Source: Calliopum simillimum
Lineage: Eukaryota; Arthropoda; Insecta; Diptera; Lauxaniidae
DNA length: 64,000 nt
NCBI GenBank assembly: GCA_951812925.1
Contig: OX638368.1
Location: forward strand, 150,336,492 to 150,400,491
Direction: 5' to 3'
Shown here: one piece after another, positions 46,890-58,306 of the stretch
Layout of the letters: each line of letters opens with the position of its first letter
Numbering within the stretch: the first letter of the stretch is position 1
The notes under the pieces: generated by a model
What the model saw: the letters and a program-made list of their open reading frames with translations, nothing else
What the model was told of the DNA's origin: nothing
Databases searched by the model: none
Translations under genes and position numbers: made by a program

Positions 46890-47290
46890 TTTGTATATTT
46901 ATAAAGTCCGTAAAAATCGAAAAATATTTTAGAATATTGAAAAGTTCGGAAAAGTACAAAAAACTAAATATTTTCTAGTGTCGAAAAATTTTCAAGTCAA
47001 GAATTATCGAAAAACATAGAAATTCTGAAAGTATTGGAAAATATTAAAAAAAATTTAAGTTTCAATAAAATCTAGAAGTTTTGAAAGATCTTGAAAAACA
47101 CAGAAAGTATCGCAAAGCATAAAAAAATTATGAAAGCACCGCAATGAAAAATTTACAAAAGTATAAAACTATAAAAAGTCTTCGGTAAAATATTCGGAAA
47201 GTCTTAAACTATCGAAAAACTTTGATAAAGTCAAAAAACATCGTACAAATTTGAAAAAGCATCATAATACATTGAAAAAGTGAAAAAATT
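46890..47290. repeat. Degenerate TCGAAAAA-rich tandem stretch
   Basis: Words such as ATCGAAAAAC, GGAAAGT, TTGAAAAAG and AAAAACAT recur every 20-40 bp. It is the complement of the family at 28030-28400. Irregular spacing points to old decay. Confidence 0.45.
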
Positions 47291-47299
47291 ATCGATCTA

Positions 47300-48508
47300 T
47301 AAGCAAAGTGTTGTAGACTTAATATTTCTTATTAACCCTCTTAGGGCGTAATGTCAAAAGTACTGCAAAGTTGATCAAACCATATAGATACATATGTCAA
47401 AATTGTTTAAGTAACTTCAGCGCTATATCTGTAGCTATGTTAGAATCTTCATTTGCTTATATCGTTTCACTATTTCATTGAAACATGAAATATGGTATAA
47501 AAATATTTGCAAAGTGAGCTTTTAAATTGAAATCAAAATCAAACAGATCATCAACGTGCCTGAAAAGAAAGTAGCAAGTCTTTGTAATTTCTTCCTAGTA
47601 TTTATTTAAATTAAGTAAGGTCTGGAAACTGACATAGCAAAGTGAAGATCGACGACTTAAAATCTATCAGAAGTAAATCGATAGCTTCTTTCCGAGCCAT
47701 TAACAATGATTTAACCACTAGTTATGTACATATTTTACATTTCGTGCTGGGTGTAAACGCTCAATTCCGCATAGTAAATGCTGTGCCACTACTAATTAAC
47801 ACCGCTGCTGCACCTCAATGTCGTGATATTTTTATTTAATCGCTACTTTTATGTCTTTAAAATTTGATAAAGTAAAATATTAGGTAGCTGAGAAAAACTT
47901 TTCTTTCTTTTTTTTTTTTTTTTTGTTTATATCATTTTAATTGGCAACTTTACTGAGTTTGAAATTATAATCAATTGGCGCACACTGTTGCTGAGACGTC
48001 ATAACAGAAATGCTGAAGGGCTTAATCTTGGAGAATTCACATTTATTTTTATTGCTTAATGCCTCTTGTTTATTCAGCTATTAAATTTTGATTTTTCGCC
48101 ATTAGATCTTGAGACCAAATTAGTATTAGCACAGTGATGCTTTTTTGTTAAGATTAAGAAAATTTTAGAGAATGGGAGTGGTCCGCTCATTTTTAGACCT
48201 ACAGCCAGGCTAAAAATGTTAGTATCAGGTGATTCACTTAGATGTTTTTTATAAAATTAAGAACATTAAATATTAACCTTGTTAATGCTTTCTGACCTTT
48301 AGCAGTTAAAACTTAAAATTAAAGGAAATATTTCAATTTTGGAAATTAGCTCTGCTTAGAAAACAAAAAAGAAGACTCTATCTTAAAAATATTTAGATTA
48401 TAAACTGAAAAGATTAAACTTTCAGCTTAAAAATGCTTTCTGATCTTTTCTGATCTCTTAAGAAACAAAAAAGTTATAAACGTTAAGGCTTAAAAATAAT
48501 CATACTTA
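47300..48508. other. Unique AT-rich DNA, no gene recognised
   Basis: One 65-residue plus-strand frame (47642-47839) is open without any family resemblance and is probably chance. A T run lies near 47909-47924. Confidence 0.4.
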
Positions 48509-48510
48509 TA

Positions 48511-49391
48511 GGGGAAAGTGGGGAATCGTGGGCCATGGGGAATCGTGAGCCACCGCCACCTTTTGGCAGTATGTCGAGATAAATAGTTAGATGCAACTGT
48601 AATCGTTTTCTCTTAGCCTCAACTTATTTTTACATTGGTTGTTGACAAACGTACGCGTTTTATTTGCTTTGTACAATACTTGCCCAAAAAAAAGTATCTG
48701 CAAAACTTTTTTTGCGTGTTTGATTTCCATCATTCTTGGACGAATTGCTACGACAAAACACAGGTAAATATGTTTTTTATTATCGTTAGACCTTTGCCTT
48801 TCAACATACAAAAGTAATTTTGCATGACACTTCAACAAGTCAATTACACGCCGTTGTTTTGCAAAAAGTAGCTTGTGGGGAATCATGAGCCACTTCGTGG
48901 GCCACCCGTGTTTTGACAGTTTTCGTATCAATACACATTTGTATGTTGTGTTTATGATGTTTTGTGCAAAATGGAGGCTGTGAATCAATAAATAAAACAA
49001 TAAATACATATTTTGTATCAAATTTTCCTATTTCTTTGTTAACGTATCTGATTGATCGTGCATAACCCTTCTTCTTCATTTTGTCGATTAAAATAACTTT
49101 ACTTGTCATTTCAACTAATTCAATAAAGTTTTGCATCATAATTGTTTGATTTTTACTTAATTACGGCGGTGGCCCACGATTCCCCACCATTTTTGAAAAT
49201 CGCAAAAACACTAATTTTTTTCAAACCACGAAAAGTCGGAAAAAACAAAAGAGTTGTTAGAAAATGTAATAGTCAAAAGTTACCTAACTTCATGTAGAAT
49301 AACATACCATATTACAATTTGCAAAATTTTTTATTTTTTTTGAAGATATTTAACAAAATAAAAACGTGGCCCACGATTCCCCACCTTCCCC
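48511..49391. mobile_element. TA-flanked inverted-repeat element with reiterated GGGGAATCGTGGGCCA motif, 881 bp
   Basis: The left end reads GGGGAAAGTGGGGAATCGTG and the right end is its complement with one change (GGGGAAGGTGGGGAATCGTG), each directly flanked by TA. The end motif recurs inside: GGGGAATCGTGAGCCACC at 48539, GGGGAATCATGAGCCACTTC with GTGGGCCACCC at 48877-48907, and GGTGGCCCACGATTCCCCAC near 49168-49187. The interior has a 144-residue minus-strand frame (48587-49021) and an overlapping 99-residue one (48840-49139) that I do not recognise. It is likely a non-autonomous DNA transposon. TA suits Tc1/mariner, pogo or related superfamilies, but this is undecided. Confidence 0.75.
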
Positions 49392-49394
49392 TAC

Positions 49395-52222
49395 TATATA
49401 AAATACAACGTCTGTCATGTCTGTGTCTTCATAACTAAAGAACTTTTTGTCCGATTTGCATGATTTTTTTTTTTTTCTTTATATGTAGATATTTTGCATG
49501 GCAAGGTTTTAGGACACATTTTATTTCGAAATACCCTTGGCTTCGTCGGGGTACTTGGAAAATCCCATAATTAAAAAATCAGTTATCCGGTTTGCATGTT
49601 TTTTTTTGCTTTCGAGGACATGCTATCATCCAGAACAAACTCTAATTTGACTTACCCTCGGCATCGTCCGAAATATTAAAAAGTTTTGACACTGGGACAA
49701 ATAACATCCGCAGGAAAAATGTCCAATACAGCGATATAAATAAAATACCTTCTAAGACTATTTGGCAGATATGGATGAGATTAGGTACATATATTTTTAA
49801 ATGGCATCGGGAACGGGCGAACGAAGTCGCTCCCAGGCAACTAGCATGAAATATTTACAATTCTGGTACTCGCTCGTTTTAGAAAACGAAAAAAAGACTC
49901 TTAATAATTACTTATCTCGGTCAATTTCTATGCTGGAAAGATGTTTAAAAAACCAAAATATGCAAAATTACATCAGCTTTAATTTTTGTTCAGAATATTT
50001 TTTGGCCGACGAATAGTTTTTCAGGTATCTGTCAAAAAAATAAATTTGTTTAACATTAAAACCCACAAAAAAGAGTGTTAGACCCCCTGTTGAGAAGTGT
50101 ACTTTTTTTGGTAAAATAATTGTGGTCCAGTAAGCAACTGTGTCAAGTTTCAAGTTCGCAGCAATTTTTTCCTTTTAGATAATTAATTTTACTGTACTAC
50201 GCATATCAATTTTATTTTAAAATTTAATCGAGAAAGAGTTTTCGAAAACACAAAACGGGGCACAGTGGGGCAGCTTCTTTTTCGTTTGCTCGTACATTGT
50301 ACTTAAGTTTTTAGGTTTTGCGTCGTTATATTTTTATGGTCTCCCAAAGTTTACTTTAGCATTCACAAATCAGCAAAAAACCCAGTGTCCTATAAAAAAG
50401 ACTGTAAACAAAAGGTTAATACCAAATCTGCTCGAAAATTGCTGTATCACATCTAAAAAATATCATTTATTCCTTAGCTTGATAACACAGGTTCAGTAAG
50501 ACAGGCCTGCTTTTGATTTAGAGCCATAGAACGACATGTTTTTTATAGCATTTATTTGCCATTTAATAATATTGCCATTAAAATATTTTTTTTCTTAAAT
50601 TTGTCTTTGTTTAAGTGTACTTAATAACATGCTATCCTTGTTGAGTTTCTATAAAAAAATTAGTATTACTTATGCGCTTTACAATGATATATAATTTTGA
50701 AACATCGGACATCACCTGCCGAAGTTATAAAAAAAATATCATTTTGGCTGTTTTTAGAGTGGTCCAAAAAAAGGTAAACTTTTAAATAGTGCGCGGTTTT
50801 TCCAATATTTTTTTCATGGACGCAGCCTAGTGTCTATAGAGCAAAATCCTTTTTTTTTTTTGATCATCAATGTTTGAGAAATGGGGAGGAATTCAACCAC
50901 ATTTCTATTTGTGATAACTTGCATTTCATACAGTCGTGTGTGGGTCGTAAAGAAGGTAGTGTACGAAATCTTAACGTGGAAATGTAACCCTTTGGAAAAA
51001 CTTTGAGCAAAAACCAATTTTTTAACATTGAATTTCACCTCGCTGTATCCTTTCTTAATGAAATATTCCATGTTTGTCTAACGCACTCAACTAACAACCC
51101 TCTGCACTTCGCAAGTTTTTCCACATTTCATTGTCAACAATTTGCAATGTTGTCGCAACATGACAGATGCATTTGTTTACAAGCTTATTAAATTCCTAGC
51201 AAACGATACATCAACACGTAAACACACACAAACATATAATACATATCCTCGAATGAACAAATGAACGAATCCAATGTGTGCAGACCCCCCCAGTGTAGTA
51301 TCGATGCCAAATTGAGCGCATGAGCAACACATTTGTCCTTTTACTAGAAATACACATGACTCTGATTGTTCCTCTCCCCAATGAAACCAACGGCAACATT
51401 ACTAGTTCACCCCACCACTTCGCCTGCAAGAATACCGTCTGATAATTCCACAATCCACAGAAATAACTACTTTTTTTTCTTTGCAGTTTTTGGGGCCCAG
51501 TTTTTTTGTGGTCATGTTGCAAGTCATGTTTCGGTACACGTGTAAACCGATCTAAATATTTTATTTTATTGTCGCGCGTTCAATTCACAAATTGAATTTG
51601 TTGTTGTTGTTGTTGTTGTAAGATTTGTTAAGACCCGTAATAAAACAAGAAGAACACAAAAAAACAACAAAAACAAGCTTGTATACTAAATAAATAAACC
51701 ACACAAATCAGTATAACAACAACAACAGAATCATCGATTAAGCATGTGACCCCTTTTATTCCCTCTGGTGTATATGAACTGCTTGGATGGATCACGTTGA
51801 CAACTCATCGAACATGGGGAACGTAAGAACATGAAGCATAAAACATGTTGTAATACGATACTTAATTGTGGTTGGACTCGTAAATTTTTGTACCGATGTT
51901 TTTCATGGGGGTTCTTTTTTTTCGTTCAATGTTGTTAATTTTCCATTGCCAGGAAGAAGTATTTGTTTGGAAAATGCAATATTTGAAGAATTTCTTATTT
52001 GCCCCACTGTACTGGAATATGTACAGATTTAATTGCAACATTTTATTGTGACCATATAAGACTACGTGAAAGTTTTTTTTTTACAATTTCTAGTTGTGAT
52101 TACTTGCATTACTTACAGTCATACATAATATGGTTGAATTTTTTTATTTGTATTTTGAAAATTGTGCGGTATCAAATCTTAAAAGGCACCGCTATGTAAG
52201 CAACACGTTAATGTTACAAAAA
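49395..52222. other. Non-coding DNA with a partial direct duplication
   Basis: No gene is recognised. 50905-51000 and 52086-52200 are diverged direct copies (TTTCTA.TTGTGATNACTTGCATT, ACAGTC, then ATCTTAA). CAGTGGGGCA occurs at 50263-50272, and its complement TGCCCCACTG lies near 52000-52009, possibly the ends of another GGGG-type element. GTTGTTGTTG repeats lie at 51600-51619. Confidence 0.35.
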
Positions 52223-52872
52223 CTAGTATGGGTGTAACTTTTTGCCTGGCCAAACATTAAATACCCTACACTGCAGTATTTTGAAAATTTTGCTTATATG
52301 GGTGGTGCAACGTCCTCTTGTCCGAGTTCACCCAGTTTTTGCTCAGAGCTTGCATTTATAGTTTTTAGTGTCTGAGAAAAATTTGGTTGGATTATCTCAA
52401 AAAACACTTTCAGTATAACATTTTGAAACTTTTGCCCATTGTCAGCACTCTTGTCCGAATTCGGACAGTTTTTGCTCAGAGCTTGCGCTTACAATTCGTA
52501 GTATTTATGTGTATTTTGGTTGCATTGTCGTGGAAAATACTTCTAAAATTGCATTTTGAATATATTTTTTGTATAGGCGGTAGAGGTGTCCGTTGACCGA
52601 TTTTACTCGTTTTCAATCCCACGAGCTAACTTTGACAACGGAGGTAGTGTACCAAATCTCATTGAATTATCTTGCTAAGTTTTCCCGAAAAGTGTATTTC
52701 CACAAACAGCCAGCCACCCAGCCAGCCACCCAGCCAGACAGACGGACATGGCTATATCGACTCAGGAGGTGACGCAGATCAAGAATATATATACTTTTCT
52801 ATGTCTGCCACGCCTCCTTCTCTGCGTTAAAAATGAAAGGACAAAGTGAAAATACCCTGGGTGTAGGGTATA
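52223..52872 (-). mobile_element. HINE-like element, complete 650 bp minus-strand copy
   Basis: Minus-strand order: TATACCCTACACCCAGGGTA (52853-52872), the conserved block with CTTGATCTGCGTCACCTCCT, the TGGCTGG tract (52700-52735), one and a half internal units, GTGTAGGGTATTTAATG, a damaged hairpin (TTTGGCCAGGCAAA) and CTAG at 52223. It is the only copy outside the 8-20 kb cluster and confirms the boundaries independently. Confidence 0.8.
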
Positions 52873-53714
52873 AAAACTGCAGCAATAACGCTGTTCGACA
52901 ATCTCAAACTTTTTGTAAAACACATGAGAAAATCCAATAAGTTCTTAAAGAAGACGTTAAAAAAAATACCTGTGTCTCGTCGTTTTTCTCCAGCACGTCA
53001 GTAAACTTATGCAGGATATTGCGAGGAATATTTTTGTAGAAAATTTTAACCCTCTACAACCCCCACTTGAGGGTCATTTTTAACCTTTATTAAAAAGGTA
53101 CAAAAATTACACCTAAAACAGTAGAATATTGAGTTGTATGTACCTAATATAGAAATATTTGCTATAAAATATCACTACTAATTGTTAAACACTTAAAAGT
53201 CAAAATTTTGTTCCGAAATCGAAAAAATCGTGTCGTAGAATATTTTGGCCGAATTTTTTAACCCATTGTAGCCCAGTTTTTAGAAAAAGGGGACAAAAAG
53301 ATCCTTAAAAGAGGATATAATAAGTTATTGTATTCTATGAAAATTATCTTTGTGTGATTTCGTTTTGATTTTATTGCAAAGAAATTTATCAAAAATGTAG
53401 TTTTAGAGTTTTACAGTGGGGTGAAATTTGCCAAATATTTATTGTATGAAGTCCTAATTGATTTTAACTATTTTTTGGGTTTCGATATAACATTTCGACT
53501 TTTAAGTGTTCGGCAATTAGTAGTGAAATTTTATAGCATATATGTCACGGTGGTTTTTAAAAAAATTCAACTTTTTGAAATACCACCCGCGATTTTTTTC
53601 GGGGATAGTGTTGGGGGACCCTTCTAGTATCAGAATCCGGGAACCGCGAAATCGAACGTCCAGCCGTTTTTTTTTTCGACATTTTAGTTTTTTTAACGAT
53701 TTTTGGGAATGTCT

Positions 53715-53840
53715 CGGATTTATATACATATTATGTACACATATATATGTATATACGTACATATATATACTTGTATATATATACATGTGTAATATATATA
53801 TATGTATGTATATATACATACATACATACATACATATAAA
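53715..53840. repeat. TATG/TACATA microsatellite, left-arm copy
   Basis: Alternating ATATATGTATATAC and CATACATACATACAT sequence. The mirror copy is at 55136-55255 in the other arm, so the microsatellite was duplicated together with the arm or predates the palindrome. Confidence 0.8.
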
Positions 53841-55135
53841 AGGTATCGTTTCCGCACCATTTATTTTTAAAAAAAATCGGTTTTTTCGTATATAACAAAA
53901 CACAAACAAAAACCGGATACAGCAATAGTCACTTCAGATGTGATTTTTGATGCTTAATCCGAATCCGGTCTTAGAATTGCTCTATTACTTCTGCGCTTTG
54001 AGATATCCTTACATAAATGTTTAAAGGACACCATTTTTTCCCTATTTTTGAAGTTATATAACAAGATAAGGTAATATTATGCTGTAAAATCTGGAATGAC
54101 AGTTAATAGCTCTAGTTTTTTTCTTGAAAACTCAATCAAACCGATAACGATATCTTTTTTTTTGTCGGAGATATCTTTACCTAAAAAGTTAAAAAAGTGC
54201 AAAAACGCGATTTTTGGCTATATTGGATGTTATATGCAGGACACACGAAATTTTTTTGTGAATTTCTATTACCAGAAACATTTGGTATTTTCTTTTGGCT
54301 TTAAATTGAGCTATCAAATGTTTATCTGCAATATTTCTCTGCAAGTTATGTTAACTTTAAAATCACACCATAAAACTTAAAGCGAAAAACTCGGTTTTCG
54401 GCTATATTTGAGGTTGTATACAGTACGGACGAAATTTGTCTGCTCTTTTTTACCAACCGAAGCATTGAAAACCATTCTTTATCTTCAAAATGAGCTAACA
54501 AGTGGTCTCTTGTAATAGTTTTCTTAAAAGTTATGACTATTTTATGACGACATGATGCAGCAATACGTATGTAAGAAATACTCGTACACTATATTTTAGT
54601 GGCACCCCTGTGAGTTTGCACTTCATAATGTAATTTTTGAATGGTCATAACTTTGTAGAGGAATATTGCAGATGAACATTTAATAGCTCAATTGAAAGCG
54701 AAAAGAAAGTACCAAATGCCTCTGGTAATAGAAATTCACAAAAAAATTTCGTGTGTCCTGCATATAACATCCAATATAGCCAAAAATCGCGTTTTTGCAC
54801 TTTTTTAACTTTTTAGGTAAAGATATCTCCGACAAAAAAAAAGATATCGTTATCGGTTTGATTGAGTTTTCAAGAAAAAAACTAGGGCTATTAACTGTCA
54901 TTCCAGATTTTACGGCATAATATTACCTTATCTTGTTATATAACTTCAAATATAGGGAAAAAAATGGTGTCCTTTAAACATTTATATAAGGATATCTCAA
55001 AGTCCAGAAGTAATAGAGCTATTCTAAGACCGGATTCGGATTAAGCATCAAAAATCACTTCTGAAGTGACTATATGTTTTGTTATATACGAAAAAACCGA
55101 TTTTTTTTAAAAATAAATGGTGCGGAAACGATACC

Positions 55136-55255
55136 TTTTATATGTATGTATGTATGTATGTATATATACATACATATATATATATTACATGTGTATACAT
55201 ATACAAGTATATATATGTACGTATATACATATATATGTGTACATAATATGTATAT
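55136..55255. repeat. TATG/TACATA microsatellite, right-arm copy
   Basis: It is the inverted counterpart of 53715-53840, with small length and substitution differences between the two. Confidence 0.8.
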
Positions 55256-55602
55256 AAATCCGAGACATTCCCAAAAATTGTTAAAAAAACTAAAATGTCG
55301 AAAAAAAAAAAAACGGCTGGACGTTCGATTTCGCGGTTCCCGGATTCTGATACTAGAAGGATCCCCCAACACTATCCCCGAAAAAAATCGCGGGTGGTAT
55401 TTCAAAAAGTTGAAATTTTTTAAAAACCACCGTGATGTCTGTAGTACATACGTACTGACTCAATATTCCCATGTTTTAGGTGTCATTTTTGCACCTTTTT
55501 AAGAAAAGCGCAAAAATTACCCACATGTGGGGGATGTAGGGGGTTAAAAATTTCTTCAAAAATATTTCCCGCAGTATGGTGCATAAGTTTACTAAGCACA
55601 TG

Positions 55603-56330
55603 ATACACCTCAGATGTAAGAATCATATAGTTGAATTCATCGATTTAACACAAGAATATGTTATTTCCACTACGCCGAGTATTTCCATTTTTTCGTGCTC
55701 AGCTTTCCGTCTATAAGAAGTAAGTACCTGGAGACCAATCCCTACTTGGTCAACAATCTAATCTTATTATTTTAGTCGATGTTTTTATCCATAGTTATTT
55801 TTTGTTATGAAACTTGTATCTTTTCACTTCTAACGGTCATGCTTTCAAAATGATAAATAAACCGATGAGGACAATAATAAGAAAAAACTCGGAAAGCATC
55901 GAATGGTATAGAAAAATATCAAAAACTTAAATTGTTTTTTTGGTGAAATAAAATGCCATAAAATAAATAAATTGGATATGCCACGCACCCAAAATATTTC
56001 GTCTTTTGTATGGCGGCTGAAATATATTATCTTCAAAGGATCATAACTTAGAAAATAAAAATCCTATTGGAAAAATCCGAAAGGATATTTGGATAAGGAA
56101 GTGTGTAACTGTTCGATGCTATTAATAAAAAAGAATTTCACCTTTTATTAGAGCTACGCTGTAAGACTGAACACAGCAAGGATATTTCAAAATCCTGCAG
56201 GTATAATGACAGTTCTGCTGATGAAGACGGATTCAGCGTCAAAAAGTACATAAGGCTGCATATAAGAATTAAAAAGTTCATTCTATTTTTTTTTTTTGTG
56301 CCTGAGTTATTAACCAAAATTTTTATTTTG
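55603..56330. other. Non-coding DNA with short repeat pieces
   Basis: 55603-55700 continues the family also seen at 36.9 kb. 55885-55935 is a TCGAAAAA-type piece. 56160-56240 has a diverged GATATTTCAAAAT..GACGGATTCAGCGTCAAAAA module. No gene. Confidence 0.4.
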
Positions 56331-56965
56331 GTAAAAAAGTGGGCGTGGTAATTATTAAACAAAGCCTTCTTTTTCTTTTGCTTTACGTATTCCTGATCCA
56401 GACCCGCATACCAAATTTCATCAAAATATGTTGTATCATTTGCGAGAAATAGCATTTAATGTGTTTTACTTGTATGGGAGGTTCCACGCGCACTTTCGAT
56501 ATTTTGCCTAATTTCAGGTCGTAGGTGCCTAATACCAAGTAGACTCTCTACAGTTAAATTCAGAAATATTGCTTTAATAGTTTTCTTTTTATAGCGCATT
56601 ATATTTTTGTGGACGGTGCCACGCCCTTCAACGAGTTTTCTCAATATAACGGCATATCACATATTAATACTTGTTTGCATAGGTAACATCTCCTAAATAT
56701 TCATCAAAATTGTAGGAGTCCTTTCTGAGTAATATTGAAGAAAAGTTTTCAAGGGCTGAAAAGTGGGCGTGGCACTTCTTCGATCCCGCCCACTTTTTGT
56801 CTGTTACAAGGTATTATTAAGCCGTGCCCGCTCACTATATTTCATTCAAATACCTTGTATGATTTGCGAGTTATGACCATATCAAATTTAAAATTTAATG
56901 CGATGCCACGCCCCCTGGTGAGCATTAACAAAGTTCAAGCCTAGCTCATTCCTTATTGTATGCTA
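56330..56965 (-). repeat. Interspersed repeat with GTGGGCGTGGC motifs, second copy
   Basis: It is the minus-strand counterpart of the 26.54-27.9 kb repeat. AAAAGTGGGCGTGGCACTTC with CCCGCCCACTTTTTGTC at 56758-56798 is the complement of the matching pair near 26575-26620. Further GCCACGCCC words lie at 56618 and 56905. Non-coding. Confidence 0.5.
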
Positions 56966-57828
56966 ATGTCTAACATTATCTAAAGTTTCATTAAAATCGC
57001 TGTAGCTGTTTTCCATAAAAAGTTTTGCCCGTTCCAAACATACATAAGTACATAGGTACATAAGTACATACAATTTTATCTCGTATAAGAAGAGAAGATT
57101 TATAAATTAAATCCGAAAAGTAAAAACCTTTACTTTTTGTCATGTGCGTGTGTATGTGTTTAATGTAATTATTTAATATTTTAAACTGTCAAAATTAACA
57201 TACTTACGAATTTTAATTTAAATTTAATTTTTCAGTGTATGAACGTAATGCTCGCGTGTATATTTTTAACAATTCATTTGAATGTGAATAAATATTAATA
57301 AATCAAATTTTTATTTGACCGAACTTAACTTTATTGCTCTGAAATTATGCAAAAACCTAAGATTAATAAGTTAATATTTTAAAGCCAATAAAAATAAGAC
57401 TATGAAACACCTCATTATCGTTACTATTTAAATAAGAATATATAGAAGCATTTAAGTTAAGAAGGAAGTGTTTAAGTTTAATGGAAATGTTTTCGCAAAA
57501 TTTATTTTTAACTTATTATCGTTAAATTTAACTAATATTCCTAAGTGTTATTTATTGCTAAATTTATTGTGCTTAATTATATGGGTTTTTAATGGATTTG
57601 CTTTAAATTAAAAAAAAACTTTTTGTGTACATATATTATTTATTTACTAAGCCTAAATTTACATTTTTGAGAAGGTTTTGAACCATTAGGTAAGTAAAAT
57701 TGTCTTTTTATATAAAGCACTCCATGCCAAGTGTACCAGCTCAAAATTTGGCAATATGGTAGATCCGGTGTGCAAGAACAACAATCCGGGAGAACTTGGT
57801 CCTAGTACCATTTGTTATTAAAATACAT
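56966..57828. other. AT-rich DNA, no gene recognised
   Basis: A short ACATAAGTACATA tandem lies at 57040-57070. The remainder is unique A+T-rich sequence. Confidence 0.4.
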
Positions 57829-58306
57829 GTTGTTGAAGTTGGCGTTTTTAGTAATTTTCATGAAAAGGGTGTTTTTCAAAAATTTAAAGCTTACACTAAA
57901 GTTTGTAAACTGATAAATCTAAGTTACTGGTCCTATTCATTTTGAAGTGTTCTTTTTATAAAAAAATATTACTTGGTGAAAAAATTTTTTTTTCACCAAA
58001 ATTTTTTACACTTAAAAATACCATTGAATTTTTTTTAAAAAGACCCCTTCGTTTTTTTTTTTTAAAGTACTCTAGATAAAAGCATAATTTTTTAAGCTTT
58101 AAAATTATGTATGAGTCAAGATGGGATTCGGACGCTACACGGGAGTTTTTGGCTTTTGAACTCCCGCGGATGGCAAAAATCTTTTTTTACTCAAGAGGGA
58201 AGCATCTTACGAAAAAAGTGTACTAGGCATAAAATGCTTAGAATCGTCAAGGAAATAAGTGTGAAATTTTTTGGAAAGTTAAAAAAAAAAATTTTTTTTT
58301 TGAGTA

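Larger units (their letters stand above)
52993..55602. mobile_element. 2.6 kb palindromic foldback element
   Basis: The arms run from AGTAAACTTATGCAGGATAT on the left to ..GTATGGTGCATAAGTTTACT on the right. They pair through GCGGGTGGTATTTC, the TACATA/TATGTA microsatellites (53715-53840 and 55136-55255) and CGGATTAAGCATCAAAAATC, up to the unpaired centre at about 54360-54640. The left arm has about 380 extra bases (53150-53530). The apparent proteins on opposite strands (53517-53909 with 55074-55502, 53542-53895 with 55082-55405, and 54096-54380 with 54680-54901) are the same sequence read from the two arms and are not genes. A solo fragment lies at 36.84-37.06 kb. Confidence 0.8.

Noticed and set aside
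48587..49021. 144-residue minus-strand frame as a real gene
   Set aside because: It lies wholly inside the TA-flanked inverted-repeat element, is overlapped by another frame of similar length, and shows no recognisable motif. It may be a transposase relic but cannot be called.
53517..53909. 130- and 142-residue open frames (53517-53909 minus, 55074-55502 plus) and overlapping frames on the opposite strands
   Set aside because: They are the same sequence read from the two arms of a palindrome and are filled with Tyr/Ile/Met/Cys runs from a TATG microsatellite. No domain is visible.
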